Shown here one piece after another: positions 7,174 through 14,736 of a stretch of 56,011 bases of DNA (positions are counted from its first letter, which is position 1; every line of letters begins with the position of its first letter). The DNA lies in IMG/VR virus record IMGVR_UViG_3300010413_000038, positions 1 to 56,011 of that record. One strand, written 5' to 3'. Under the pieces are notes generated by a model. It made no database searches. It was given only the letters and a program-made list of their open reading frames with translations, and was not told the DNA's origin. A program made the translations under genes and the position numbers. The DNA is from a virus.

Positions 7174-7380
7174 ATGAATAATTTAAAACAAATACTAAAA
7201 AACTACGGGATTAAAAGAGAATTAACCCTTATAGGAGTTGAGAAAACTACTTACTCTGAACAAACGAGAGTTAATGTAATATTTGAGGGGTTAACATTAA
7301 GTTGTTTTGTTTTAAATTACATGATAGATCATGTTGATTTGATTGACAGGGCTATTTTTAGTAACTTAGATAAATTATAA
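7174..7380 (+). CDS. Phage protein of unknown function (68 aa)
   Basis: This 68-residue protein has no membrane segment or motif that I recognise. It is directly behind a hairpin element and an ECF-type promoter, which makes it a probable regulon member. Confidence 0.65.
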   Translation: MNNLKQILKNYGIKRELTLIGVEKTTYSEQTRVNVIFEGLTLSCFVLNYMIDHVDLIDRAIFSNLDKL

Positions 7381-7402
7381 CGATGGCTATAATAATAGTT
7401 GG

Positions 7403-7735
7403 ATGTTCGATTACGTAGAAACTTTGATACGAGAACAAATAAAAACAAAAATAGCGATGGGATACACTAAAAGAAAATGTGATTTTTGTGGTAAAGAATA
7501 TATGGCAGATAACCGCAATTTAAAGCGTGGGTGGGGTTTATGTTGCTCCAAAAGATGCGCTGCTAAAAAAAGAGAAAAAAGCAGACCTGATTACGACCCT
7601 AAAACTGTAAGATATAACAACTTGAAAAGAGCAGGATTACTTCCAAGAGAAACAGATTATGTCGAAATGTATAATAATAGTGGATGGGCAGATGATGACC
7701 AATGGGGTGATTATGATTTAGGTATTCACAACTAA
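7403..7735 (+). CDS. Zinc-finger-containing small protein
   Basis: This 110-residue protein contains CDFCGKEY and, 17 residues on, LCCSKRCAAKKRE, a four-cysteine zinc finger followed by a basic run. The C-terminus is acidic and aromatic (GWADDDQWGDYD). It probably binds nucleic acid or protein. An in-frame ATG at 7457 immediately before the finger is an alternative start. The next element downstream is hairpin copy C. Confidence 0.65.
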   Translation: MFDYVETLIREQIKTKIAMGYTKRKCDFCGKEYMADNRNLKRGWGLCCSKRCAAKKREKSRPDYDPKTVRYNNLKRAGLLPRETDYVEMYNNSGWADDDQWGDYDLGIHN

Positions 7736-7742
7736 ATGCACA

Positions 7743-7787
7743 CAACGAAGAGATAAAATCAGTTTTAATTGATTTTTATTGATTGTT
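7743..7787 (+). repeat. Dispersed hairpin element, copy C
   Basis: It begins CAACGAAGAGAT. The stem is AAAATCA/TGATTTT around GTTTTAAT, the same paired variant as copy A. AAAAT at 7755 is 33 bases before the palindrome at 7788. Confidence 0.8.
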
Positions 7788-7831
7788 ATGATTTTTATCA
7801 TTGTTTTATAATAAAAAAATAACTATTTTTA
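7788..7831 (+). promoter_or_regulatory. Palindrome ATGA-N6-TCAT with TATTTTTA box
   Basis: ATGATTTTTATCAT at 7788 is followed by TATTTTTA at 7824, the standard 36-base offset. There is no ECF-type box here. The short membrane peptide gene at 7851 and the lipoprotein gene at 7915 follow. Confidence 0.6.
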
Positions 7832-7850
7832 GTACTAAATAATTAATATT

Positions 7851-7931
7851 ATGATTTATATATATATTATATCATTTCTAATATTAGTACTTTTAATACT
7901 AAATGCGCCAATAAATGAAAACTACAACTAA
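7851..7931 (+). CDS. Short membrane peptide
   Basis: This 26-residue frame is almost entirely hydrophobic up to residue 20 (a single membrane segment) and overlaps the lipoprotein gene by 17 bases. The position just behind a promoter supports translation, but the length is too small for certainty. Confidence 0.35.
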   Translation: MIYIYIISFLILVLLILNAPINENYN

Positions 7932-8157
7932 ACTTTTAATTATATGCTTAATACTACTTAGTAGTTGTTCAAGACATATTATAGAAGGAATGGAATCAAC
8001 AGATCGATTAATAACCGGCTATTCAAAAAACATGAAGCGATATAAGGTTGTTAACAATAAACTTAAGCCAGAATGTGATATTAGAATAGATTCAGACACA
8101 TTATTTAAGCCAGGGGATATATTAAGTTTAAACTCAGAATTCAATCTATGTCATTAA
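7915..8157 (+). CDS. Small putative lipoprotein
   Basis: This 80-residue protein has a basic start, a hydrophobic stretch and the lipobox LLSS-C with Cys18, so it is likely acylated and membrane-anchored. The mature part is short and polar. Possible roles include superinfection exclusion or lysis, but nothing in the sequence decides this. A host-type promoter with leader and terminator follows it. Confidence 0.65.
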   Translation: MKTTTKLLIICLILLSSCSRHIIEGMESTDRLITGYSKNMKRYKVVNNKLKPECDIRIDSDTLFKPGDILSLNSEFNLCH

Positions 8158-8175
8158 TAATTTGTAAAGTCATTA

Positions 8176-8191
8176 TATTTTTGTAAATTTG
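8176..8191 (+). promoter_or_regulatory. Two overlapping host-type -7 boxes
   Basis: TATTTTTG (8176-8183) is immediately followed by TAAATTTG (8184-8191). Both match TAnnTTTG. Transcription would start near 8190-8198 and meet a strong terminator about 70-95 bases later. Confidence 0.55.
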
Positions 8192-8293
8192 AAAAGGAAT
8201 AGAGTATGTTTTTTCATGATTTTAGGGTTTAGTTAGTATTTTATGATTAATTAAGTTTTCATGTGCCCCGGAGTGGTTAACCGGGGTTTTTTA
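8192..8293 (+). ncRNA. Candidate short transcript or attenuated leader
   Basis: This interval runs from a host-type promoter to a strong intrinsic terminator and holds no convincing gene; the only frame is an eight-codon peptide at 8206. It could be a small RNA or the leader of the gene at 8395. Similar promoter-leader-terminator units occur at 3417, 11804 and 23566. Confidence 0.4.
8266..8293 (+). terminator. Intrinsic terminator
   Basis: CCCCGG (8266-8271), a nine-base loop and CCGGGG (8281-8286) form a perfect 6-bp GC stem followed by T6. It is one of the clearest terminators in the window. Confidence 0.85.
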
Positions 8294-8312
8294 TTTTAAA
8301 AAGTTTAAAAAC

Positions 8313-8363
8313 ATGACAAATATCATATAATAATTGTAACCTTATTTATATCTTTACGTATAA
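8313..8363 (+). promoter_or_regulatory. Composite promoter: ATGA palindrome, TATCTTTA box and GTAAC-N16-CGTATAA
   Basis: The palindrome is at 8313, GTAAC at 8336 (+23), TATCTTTA at 8349 (+36) and CGTATAA at 8357 after a 16-base spacer. The downstream leader TAACTAAAAACAAAAAGTC before the ATG at 8395 is repeated before the starts at 50508 and, with one base less, 53409. Confidence 0.8.
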
Positions 8364-8394
8364 GAAAGTAATTAATAACTAAAAACAAAAAGTC

Positions 8395-8583
8395 ATGAAA
8401 GAAATTAGAGTTATAAGATATTCGAATGAATCAGGTTCAAGAGAGGGTGTTTATTTTACTGAAGATTTTGAAGTGTTAAATAGCGAAATTATACCTTATT
8501 GTTGTACGGTTAATTCAGATTTAATAATCGAAGTATCTGATTTTGATTTAAGTTTTCCATTGGATTATAATCTTGAAAGATAA
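8395..8583 (+). CDS. Phage protein of unknown function (62 aa)
   Basis: This 62-residue acidic protein has no recognised motif. It follows a composite ECF promoter and shares a near-identical 5' leader with the genes at 50508 and 53409. The structured repeat copy 2 starts directly after its stop codon. Confidence 0.65.
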   Translation: MKEIRVIRYSNESGSREGVYFTEDFEVLNSEIIPYCCTVNSDLIIEVSDFDLSFPLDYNLER

Positions 8584-8642
8584 CCCGCTAATTCTTAGCT
8601 GCACCGCCCCGGACTTGGTAACGAGCCGGGGATTTGGTGGTA
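8584..8642 (+). repeat. Structured intergenic repeat with GNRA tetraloop, copy 2
   Basis: The core reads CACC, then CCCCGG, a single A, CTTG-GTAA-CGAG, CCGGGG and finally GGTG, so a long hairpin with a GTAA tetraloop can form. Most bases agree with copy 1 (4821). There is no T tract, so it is not a simple terminator. Confidence 0.65.
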
Positions 8643-8670
8643 TAAACTAACACTAAAAATTGAAATATAA

Positions 8671-9123
8671 ATGAAAGCAGAAAAAATTAGAATAGGAAAC
8701 TTTGTAAATCTTAAAAATTGGCAAGATGAAATAAGCTTTTTTGGGGAGTTCGATATTTCACAAAATGAATTGGATAAATTAGTAAAAACAGGTGATGGAA
8801 ATGCTAAAGTATTATCTATTACAAGTGAAGAAGTAGAGCTATTGGCATATGGTTGTGATTTATATTATTATAGTTACGCTGAAATATTGCCGATAAAAAT
8901 TACTGAAAAATGGCTTATTGATTTAGGGTTTAATAAATTCCCAGGAAGTGGACAATTATTCGACACTGATGATTTTTGGGCTGGAAGATTAATAAACGAT
9001 GGCTTTTTTGAGATTTCGCACTTAGAATTAACATTGAAATATGTTCATGATTTACAGAATGTATTTTTTGCGCTTACAGGTAGAGAACTTGAATTGAAAA
9101 ACGAATGTAGTACTTGTGCCTAA
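8671..9123 (+). CDS. Conserved Bacteroidota phage protein, function unknown
   Basis: The protein has 150 residues. The N-terminus MKAEKIRIGNFVNL and the C-terminal phrase YVHDLQNVFFALTGREL resemble a family common in Bacteroidota phages and prophages, where the L-Q-N-x-x-F-A-L-T-G-x-E-L ending is typical. No biochemical role is known to me. Its TAA stop doubles as the start of a partial hairpin element (J). Confidence 0.7.
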   Translation: MKAEKIRIGNFVNLKNWQDEISFFGEFDISQNELDKLVKTGDGNAKVLSITSEEVELLAYGCDLYYYSYAEILPIKITEKWLIDLGFNKFPGSGQLFDTDDFWAGRLINDGFFEISHLELTLKYVHDLQNVFFALTGRELELKNECSTCA

Positions 9124-9150
9124 CAAAGCGATAAAATAAACTTTAATTAT
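9121..9150 (+). repeat. Partial hairpin element, copy J
   Basis: TAACAAAGCGAT with AAAAT 12 bases after TAAC matches the left half of the dispersed element, but the stem is not completed (AAACTTTAATTATATGG follows). It may be a decayed copy. Confidence 0.45.
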
Positions 9151-9564
9151 ATGGATAACGAAGAAATATTAAAAAAAATAGCTCCTTATTTGCCTTATGG
9201 TTTACAATGTTACGGAGCTTCAGATGTCTGGACAATACATTCTATGGGAATAGAAAATATATCATTCTTTAATGGAATTATTTTACAAGAATGTTCATTT
9301 GATTATTTTTTTACAGATTATTCTCTATTATTTCGTCCCCTATCCGATCTAACGAAAGAGATTGAGGTTGATGGAAATAAAATAACACATTCATTTAATC
9401 TTTTTAACGTAAAAAATGACATAAAATGTGTTTATTTTATTAATACTATTAAAGATAAAACTATGTGTTTTTATCAAGCGGAGAGACTTTTAGAATGGCA
9501 TTTTGATATTTTCGGACTTATTGAAAAAGGGCTTGCAATTGACATTAATACTTTAAAACAATGA
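9151..9564 (+). CDS. Conserved Bacteroidota phage protein, function unknown
   Basis: The 137-residue product starts MDNEEILKKIAPYLPYGLQC and ends in AERLLEWHFDIFGLIEKGLA, phrases I associate with small conserved proteins of Bacteroidota phages. No catalytic motif is visible. It overlaps the next gene by four bases. Confidence 0.65.
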   Translation: MDNEEILKKIAPYLPYGLQCYGASDVWTIHSMGIENISFFNGIILQECSFDYFFTDYSLLFRPLSDLTKEIEVDGNKITHSFNLFNVKNDIKCVYFINTIKDKTMCFYQAERLLEWHFDIFGLIEKGLAIDINTLKQ

Positions 9565-9743
9565 GCTTACAATCACCTATATTAAGCCTTGAACTAGACA
9601 TTAAATGTTTAGAAATAGAGATAGAAAACTATCACCCTCCGATACAGAACTATGAAAAAGAATTAAATAATAAAAAAAGGATACTTAAAGAATTTAAACA
9701 GGCAGTTGAAATACTTAAATTTCGGAGTGAATTAAATAAATAA
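9561..9743 (+). CDS. Short coiled-coil protein
   Basis: The 60 residues are mostly helical and charged, with a leucine/isoleucine heptad character across about 10-55. It overlaps the preceding gene (ATGA) and is followed four bases later by the repeat protein gene. The function is unknown. Confidence 0.55.
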   Translation: MSLQSPILSLELDIKCLEIEIENYHPPIQNYEKELNNKKRILKEFKQAVEILKFRSELNK

Positions 9744-9747
9744 AAAA

Positions 9748-10509
9748 ATGGGATCATATAAAACAAAATTAATAAATGGGATTACTTATAAAGTAATAAA
9801 TTATATTGAAAATATGGAATTAATATTTCCAAATGATTCAATTTATATTGAATATGATAAGATTATTATAACTAAATCTATCAAATGTAAAAATATATAT
9901 ATTAAAGGCGACCAGATAGTTAAAGGCTACCAGATAGTTGAAGGCTACCAGAGAGTTAAAGGCGACCAGAGAGTTGAAGGCTACCAGAGAGTTGAAGGCT
10001 ACCAGATAGTTGAAGGCGACCAGAGAGTTGAAGGCGACCAGATAGTTGAAGGCTACCAGAGAGTTGAAGGCGACCAGATAGTTGAAGGCTACCAGATAGT
10101 TAAAGGCTACCAGATAGTTGAAGGCGACCAGAGAGTTGAAGGCTACCAGATAGTTGAAGGCGACCAGAGAGTTGAAGGCGACCAGATAGTTGAAGGCTAC
10201 CAGATAGTTGAAGGCGACCAGATAGTTAAAGGCTACCAGAGAGTTGAAGGCTACCAGAGAGTTGAAGGCGACCAGATAATTAAATCTATACAAATTAATA
10301 GTTATTGTAAATGGACTATAATTGTATATAGACAGACAATTAAAATAGGGTGTAAAGAAAAAACTACAGAAGAATGGGAATTATTTTTTAAAGACAATAA
10401 AACATATGAAACAGATATTAATTCGAAAGAATATTTAAAAATAAAATCAGCATTTGAAATGGCTAAATCGGCACAAAAGCATTTAATATTAATGAATACT
10501 AATAAATAA
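9748..10509 (+). CDS. Hexapeptide-repeat protein, probable beta-solenoid
   Basis: This 253-residue protein has residues 53-178 built from 21 tandem hexapeptides of the form (E/K)-G-(Y/D)-Q-(I/R)-V, likely a narrow right-handed beta-solenoid. The C-terminal domain (SYCKWTIIVYRQTIKIGCKE, then TEEWELFF) resembles a domain seen in phage proteins that end with similar repeats. At the DNA level each 18-base unit differs from the others at only three positions, apart from one further change in the last unit. The first 21 bases of the gene are identical to those of the next gene (10509). Possible roles are virion decoration or binding; none is proven. Confidence 0.75.
   Translation: MGSYKTKLINGITYKVINYIENMELIFPNDSIYIEYDKIIITKSIKCKNIYIKGDQIVKGYQIVEGYQRVKGDQRVEGYQRVEGYQIVEGDQRVEGDQIVEGYQRVEGDQIVEGYQIVKGYQIVEGDQRVEGYQIVEGDQRVEGDQIVEGYQIVEGDQIVKGYQRVEGYQRVEGDQIIKSIQINSYCKWTIIVYRQTIKIGCKEKTTEEWELFFKDNKTYETDINSKEYLKIKSAFEMAKSAQKHLILMNTNK
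9904..10281 (+). repeat. 21 tandem 18-bp repeats inside the solenoid gene
   Basis: The unit is RAAGGCKACCAGAKAGTT, where the three ambiguous bases give E/K, D/Y and R/I. All other bases, including silent positions, are constant, except one G-to-A change in the last unit. This argues for recent expansion or continuous gene conversion. Confidence 0.95.
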
Positions 10510-10694
10510 TGGGATCATATAAAACAAAAGATAGAAAAGGTCAGGTTCATGAATTAATTATACCTGATCAGTTTGATGAAATGGTTAATAAGGAATTTGT
10601 ATTAGTATTTCCTATAATGGAATGCGATGATCCAGAATTATTACCTTATAATGCTTTTACAAGATTTTTGAAGGCTAAAGGGGTTAAATATTAA
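10509..10694 (+). CDS. Phage protein of unknown function (61 aa)
   Basis: The 61-residue product begins MGSYKTK, encoded by the same 21 bases as the start of the solenoid gene, although the rest is unrelated. The ATG overlaps the preceding stop. The shared start may be a duplicated translation-initiation region. No family is recognised. Confidence 0.6.
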   Translation: MGSYKTKDRKGQVHELIIPDQFDEMVNKEFVLVFPIMECDDPELLPYNAFTRFLKAKGVKY

Positions 10695-10725
10695 CGAATA
10701 GTAATATGGAAAATACGGCCTTAAC

Positions 10726-10741
10726 GTATAAAATTTTATAC
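10726..10741. other. Perfect 16-base palindrome
   Basis: GTATAAAATTTTATAC lies in the gap before the gene at 10769. It could be an operator. A CGTATAA string overlaps it, but no GTAAC box is found 16 bases upstream. Confidence 0.35.
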
Positions 10742-10768
10742 TAGTACTAATTAAAAAATAAAAAAGTT

Positions 10769-11056
10769 ATGGGAATGTCAACCTATGTAACAGGCTTTGT
10801 TTCGCCTGAAAATGAAAATTACAAGAAACACGCAAAAGTATTAATAGCTTGTATTGAGGCAGGTATTTCAGAATTACCAAAAGAAACTGCTGAATATTTT
10901 GGTAGTAAATATTGTGAAAAATACCTACTTGAAGAAAAACTTATAGTAGAAATACCTAAACATGAATACTGTAATGAAAGTTCAGAAGGATATGAAATTA
11001 TAGTTTCTGAAATACCTGACGGTGTTCATAAGATTAGATTTGCTAATAGCTGGTAG
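10769..11056 (+). CDS. Conserved phage protein, function unknown
   Basis: The 95-residue product MGMSTYVTGFVSPENENYKK, with a predicted helix and then a C-terminal beta region, resembles a small family with M-S-x-Y-x-x-G-F-x-P-P starts that is widespread in phages. No function is known. It follows a gap with a perfect palindrome. Confidence 0.65.
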   Translation: MGMSTYVTGFVSPENENYKKHAKVLIACIEAGISELPKETAEYFGSKYCEKYLLEEKLIVEIPKHEYCNESSEGYEIIVSEIPDGVHKIRFANSW

Positions 11057-11186
11057 TGTGCGTATGTTTTTATTTTTTAATTGCTTAATTATTCACTACT
11101 TAACGAACGAATCGCAGTTATAAAATCTGTTTGTTGCTCAATTAATTGTAAGTCAGAAGCATGGTGTTATGGATGCAAAGTAAAAC

Positions 11187-11399
11187 ATGATTGTTAAAAA
11201 TTTAATTATGATATATTTATTAGGAATTACAAAAGCAGAAAAAGAAACATCTAACAAGGTTACAAGGCTATTTAAAAGTCTAAAAATACCTTTTAAAGAT
11301 GAAGTAGAACTCGAAAAATTTAGGTTTAATAGAGAAATTAAATTTAATAAAAATATATACTTTATGAGTAAAGATACTTATATGGCAATTATGAAATAA
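11187..11399 (+). CDS. Phage protein of unknown function (70 aa)
   Basis: This 70-residue basic protein starts with a short hydrophobic stretch (LIMIYLLG) followed by a helical charged region. The gap before it (11057-11186) holds only a partial TAAC/AAAAT match at 11101 with the wrong spacing. The function is unknown. Confidence 0.5.
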   Translation: MIVKNLIMIYLLGITKAEKETSNKVTRLFKSLKIPFKDEVELEKFRFNREIKFNKNIYFMSKDTYMAIMK

Positions 11400-11409
11400 T
11401 TAATTAACT

Positions 11410-11622
11410 ATGAAAGAATCAATAAAAATATTACAGGAATTCGGTATAAAAAGAACCGAAGAAGAGCTAAAGAAATGGAATGATATTCCAGATAACTTAA
11501 AAGCTAAAGAAGTAATTGAATCAGAACAAAAAAAGATAGATGAATACAAACATGCTATCGAAATACTTGGATCAATTAATGATTTTTTTGAGTCATTTAA
11601 TAAAATAATGAATGATGATTAA
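11410..11622 (+). CDS. Short helical protein
   Basis: The 70 residues are mostly charged helix (KILQEFGIKRTEEELKKWND) with no recognised family. It starts 10 bases after the previous gene and overlaps the following small cysteine-rich gene. Confidence 0.55.
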   Translation: MKESIKILQEFGIKRTEEELKKWNDIPDNLKAKEVIESEQKKIDEYKHAIEILGSINDFFESFNKIMNDD

Positions 11623-11752
11623 ACAATATGATTACACTCTTTGCGACAAGGATTGCAAAGAAGTTAAAGACGGTATTTGTAAGATGCTAGGTATATTTCA
11701 TCTTAGTCAATGTACAGATGATAATGAGACCTGTAAAGCTTTAATTTTATAA
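11612..11752 (+). CDS. Small cysteine-rich protein
   Basis: This 46-residue frame has five cysteines (CDKDC, GIC, QCTDDNETC) in a pattern suggesting metal binding or disulfides. It overlaps the previous gene by 11 bases. Starts at 11612 or 11615 are both possible. The function is unknown. Confidence 0.5.
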   Translation: MMIKQYDYTLCDKDCKEVKDGICKMLGIFHLSQCTDDNETCKALIL

Positions 11753-11803
11753 AATAAATCGAAAAATAAATATAATATTTAGTGAAAATATCGAATAATT
11801 TAC

Positions 11804-11811
11804 TATATTTG
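11804..11811 (+). promoter_or_regulatory. Host-type promoter, -7 box TATATTTG
   Basis: It matches TAnnTTTG fully. Transcription would begin near 11818 and reach a terminator hairpin at 11846, before the HTH gene at 11894. Confidence 0.6.
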
Positions 11812-11845
11812 CATACACGATAATTTTTCATATACATCTATTTAG

Positions 11846-11868
11846 CTCCCTTGAAACGGGGAGTTTTT
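11846..11868 (+). terminator. Leader terminator ahead of the HTH gene
   Basis: CTCCC (11846-11850), loop TTGAAACG, GGGAG (11859-11863) and T5 form a compact terminator. It lies between a strong promoter and the gene at 11894, so it may attenuate that gene or end a roughly 50-base RNA. Confidence 0.65.
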
Positions 11869-11893
11869 GAGAAACTTAAAATAACAAAGTAAA

Positions 11894-12073
11894 ATGCATT
11901 TAATTAAGACATCAGAAAAAGTATTAGTATGGATGCATAGAAATAAAATTTCAGGAAGCAAAATAGCTGGTGAAATTGGTATAACTAGACAAGCATTCAG
12001 TCAAAAATTAGTAAATAATGTTTTTACACCTTTAGATATTCAAGTATTGAAAAAACTTGGGTTTAATGAATAA
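11894..12073 (+). CDS. Small helix-turn-helix DNA-binding protein
   Basis: This 59-residue protein has a helix-turn-helix at about 22-45 (KIAGEIGITRQAFSQKLVNN), like Cro-type phage regulators. It stands alone behind a host-type promoter and leader terminator, and just before the replication genes. It could be the protein that reads the ATGA-N6-TCAT palindromes, but that is only a guess. Confidence 0.6.
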   Translation: MHLIKTSEKVLVWMHRNKISGSKIAGEIGITRQAFSQKLVNNVFTPLDIQVLKKLGFNE

Positions 12074-12105
12074 TTTTTTTTCTTTAACAATTAACAATGT
12101 TAAGC

Positions 12106-12870
12106 ATGGCAAAAGATAAAAATAGCTTTATTCTATATAAAGACACAATACATACGTTAAAAATGTTAACAGACGTTCAACGAGGTCAATTAATGTTAAT
12201 AATATTTGAATATGTCAATGATTTAAATCCAGAAGTTAATGATCCTGTTTTAAAAATAGTTTTTGAACCAATCAAACAATCATTAAAGCGAGATTTAAAA
12301 AAATATGAAAACAAAAAAAAACAATGGTCTAATGCTGGTAAAGCTAGTGCTGAAGCAAGGTTGAAGGCTAAACAACAAAAGTTAACGTCCGTTGACGAAT
12401 GTAAACAATCGTTAACGGTTTCAACTGTAAGTGTAAGTGATAGTGTAAGTGATAGTGTAAGTGATAGTGTAAGTGATATAAATAATAATATATTTAATTT
12501 TAAAAAATCTCTTTTAGATTTAGGAATTGAAAAACAAATAGTTTCTGATTGGTTAAAAGTAAGAATGAAGAAAAAATCATCTAATACAGAAACGGCATTT
12601 AAAAAAATTAAAGAACAAATTGATAAAACAAATCTTTCAGCAAATGAATGTATAAAAATTGCGGTGGAAAATAGTTGGGCTGGGTTTAATCATGAATGGG
12701 TAAAAAAATATAAAATTAATAGCTTACCAGAAAAAAAACTAACATCTTTTAGGATAAAACATCATTATTCAGGCACATTAAGAACCATACAAGCAGAAAC
12801 GCAAGAAGAAGCATTTGAAATATTTAGTAAGCAAACAGGGGCGATGATCGAAGATTTAAAAATTCAGTAA
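12106..12870 (+). CDS. DUF6291-like replication protein, possible helicase loader
   Basis: From ATG 12106 the protein has 254 residues. The N-terminal part (NSFILYKDTIHTLKMLTD, then MLIIFEYVND) fits the DUF6291 family of phage replication-associated proteins. A low-complexity linker contains SVSDSVSDSVSD, encoded by 12-base repeats near 12430-12478. The C-terminus (IKIAVENSWAGFNHEW) resembles the tail of phage replication initiators. The primase-helicase follows directly, as expected for a loader or initiator. The earlier ATG at 12097 is possible. Confidence 0.65.
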   Translation: MAKDKNSFILYKDTIHTLKMLTDVQRGQLMLIIFEYVNDLNPEVNDPVLKIVFEPIKQSLKRDLKKYENKKKQWSNAGKASAEARLKAKQQKLTSVDECKQSLTVSTVSVSDSVSDSVSDSVSDINNNIFNFKKSLLDLGIEKQIVSDWLKVRMKKKSSNTETAFKKIKEQIDKTNLSANECIKIAVENSWAGFNHEWVKKYKINSLPEKKLTSFRIKHHYSGTLRTIQAETQEEAFEIFSKQTGAMIEDLKIQ

Positions 12871-12876
12871 TTGTAT

Positions 12877-14736
12877 ATGCAAGTAAATGGATTTGAAATA
12901 TCAAAATTTAATATTCACAACATACCTGAAGGTGTAAAATATCATACCTGCCCTTTGTGTAGTGAATCAAGGAAAAAGAAAACTCAAAAATGTTTATCTG
13001 TTTTTTGGGATACAGGAATGGCATCTTGCGCTCATTGTGGTGAAGTAGTTCAGCTTCATGAATGGAAAAAGAAAGATAAACAGGAGGATTATAAGATACC
13101 AGAATGGAAAAACAATACAAAATTATCAGATAGATTAATTAAATGGTTTGAGGGAAGGGGTATAAGTCAGTTTGTTTTGAGATTAATGAAAATATCTGAA
13201 GGAATTGAAAATATGCCGGATAAACAAACAAATACATGGAAAGAAAAAAATACAGTCCAATTCCCTTATTATCGTTACGGTGAAATAATAAACATTAAAT
13301 ATCGTACAGGAGCTAAAGAGTTTAAATTATACAAGGATTCTGAGAAGATAACCTATAATTTAGATAGATTAATAGGTCAGGAAATAATATACATGTGTGA
13401 AGGAGAAATTGATGTTTTATCAATAATGGAGGTTGGAATATATAATGTTGGAAGTTGCCCGAATGGGTTCACAAAAAATACAGTTAATTTAGATTGGATT
13501 AATAACGATGTGGAACATTTTATAAACGCAAAAAAAATAATTTTGTGTTTTGATAATGATATACCCGGTGAAAATGGTAAAAGAGAATTTATACGTAGAT
13601 TTGGAGCTCATAAATGTTATACTGTCGATTTAAAAGGAGAAAAAGATGCTAATGATTTTTTGATTAAATATGGTAAAGAAGAACTAAGAAAAGTACTTGA
13701 AAATCATATTGAAATACCGTTAGAAAATGTAAGCACGTATAATGATTTTAAAGAAGAAGTTAGAGATTTCTTTCTAAATGGAATGCCTAAAGGTTTTCAA
13801 ACAGGTAATTTAATAGGATTAGATAATAATTTTAGTGTTAATTCATCTCATTTAGTGTTAGTTACAGGAATCCCGACATCTGGGAAAAGTGAAGTTGTTG
13901 ATCAAATAACTGTAGGTTATTCTATAAAACATAAAATTGACACAGCATATGCAAGCGTTGAAAATAAACCAAATAGCTTGCATTTATCTAAATTAGTCAG
14001 AAAATTAAACGGGATAACACCTAGACATAAACAAGACTTTAATGATTCGTTTATTGAAGTTGAAAAATATGTGGATAGGCATTTCCATTTTATTGATTTA
14101 GAGGGGAGTTATGATTTAGAAAGAGTTCTTTTAAAAGCTGAAGAACTTGTTTATAGAAAAGGAATAAAATGTCTTGTAATTGATCCTTATAATAAAGTTC
14201 AATATAAGGGTGAAGTTCCAGGAATAACTGGTAATAGAATAAATGATTACACAAATAAATATCTTAGTTTATTAAACGAATTTGCGACTAAATTAGATAT
14301 AATAATTTATCTTGTAGCTCACCCAGTTAAAATGAATAAAATGGATAATGGTAAAAGAGCTATCCCTGATTTTTACGATGTTAAAGGAGGCGGAGAATTT
14401 TATGATATGTGTCATCATGGATTAGTTGTACATCGTGATTACAATTTAGATTTGACATTGATTAAAGTTTTAAAATGTAAATTCGCACATCTTGGGACTA
14501 ATCAGGCAGAAGCTTATTTTAAGTATAATACTAACAATGGAAGATTAAATGATATAACTGGATCTATCGATGAACCTGAAGGGATAAGTTGTGATTATGA
14601 TAATACTAACTGGATAACAAGAGACTATAATAAAGTTGAACAACCAGAAATTGATTATTCAAACAATGATTTAATTGCAGATAATGAAGAGTGGTTTAAT
14701 AAAGAAAATAGAGAAATAGATGAAGCCCCTTTTTAA
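12877..14736 (+). CDS. Bifunctional primase-helicase, T7 gp4-like
   Basis: The protein has 619 residues from ATG 12877. It should prime and unwind DNA at the phage fork. An N-terminal zinc finger has Cys25, 28, 51 and 54, the TOPRIM domain shows MCEGEIDVLS (about 172) and CFDNDIPGENG (about 224), and the RecA-like helicase has Walker A GIPTSGKSE (about 331), Walker B-like CLVIDPYN and a VAHP motif. The C-terminus overlaps the next nuclease gene. A TTG six bases earlier is a possible alternative start. Confidence 0.9.
   Translation: MQVNGFEISKFNIHNIPEGVKYHTCPLCSESRKKKTQKCLSVFWDTGMASCAHCGEVVQLHEWKKKDKQEDYKIPEWKNNTKLSDRLIKWFEGRGISQFVLRLMKISEGIENMPDKQTNTWKEKNTVQFPYYRYGEIINIKYRTGAKEFKLYKDSEKITYNLDRLIGQEIIYMCEGEIDVLSIMEVGIYNVGSCPNGFTKNTVNLDWINNDVEHFINAKKIILCFDNDIPGENGKREFIRRFGAHKCYTVDLKGEKDANDFLIKYGKEELRKVLENHIEIPLENVSTYNDFKEEVRDFFLNGMPKGFQTGNLIGLDNNFSVNSSHLVLVTGIPTSGKSEVVDQITVGYSIKHKIDTAYASVENKPNSLHLSKLVRKLNGITPRHKQDFNDSFIEVEKYVDRHFHFIDLEGSYDLERVLLKAEELVYRKGIKCLVIDPYNKVQYKGEVPGITGNRINDYTNKYLSLLNEFATKLDIIIYLVAHPVKMNKMDNGKRAIPDFYDVKGGGEFYDMCHHGLVVHRDYNLDLTLIKVLKCKFAHLGTNQAEAYFKYNTNNGRLNDITGSIDEPEGISCDYDNTNWITRDYNKVEQPEIDYSNNDLIADNEEWFNKENREIDEAPF

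Noticed and set aside
9904-10281. CRISPR array in the regularly repeated region
   Set aside because: The 18-base units are contiguous without spacers and encode a protein.
9838-10293. Long minus-strand frame (151 codons) made of LVAFN repeats
   Set aside because: It is only the antisense of the 18-base tandem repeat in the solenoid gene, which has a sensible plus-strand protein with conserved ends.
10704-10731. Tenth ECF-type promoter at CGTATAA 10725
   Set aside because: No GTAAC-like box lies 16 or 17 bases upstream (GTAAT is 19 bases away), and the CGTATAA overlaps a palindrome that explains it.
11101-11140. Tenth copy of the dispersed hairpin element
   Set aside because: TAAC is 21 and not 12 bases before AAAAT, and no stem forms.
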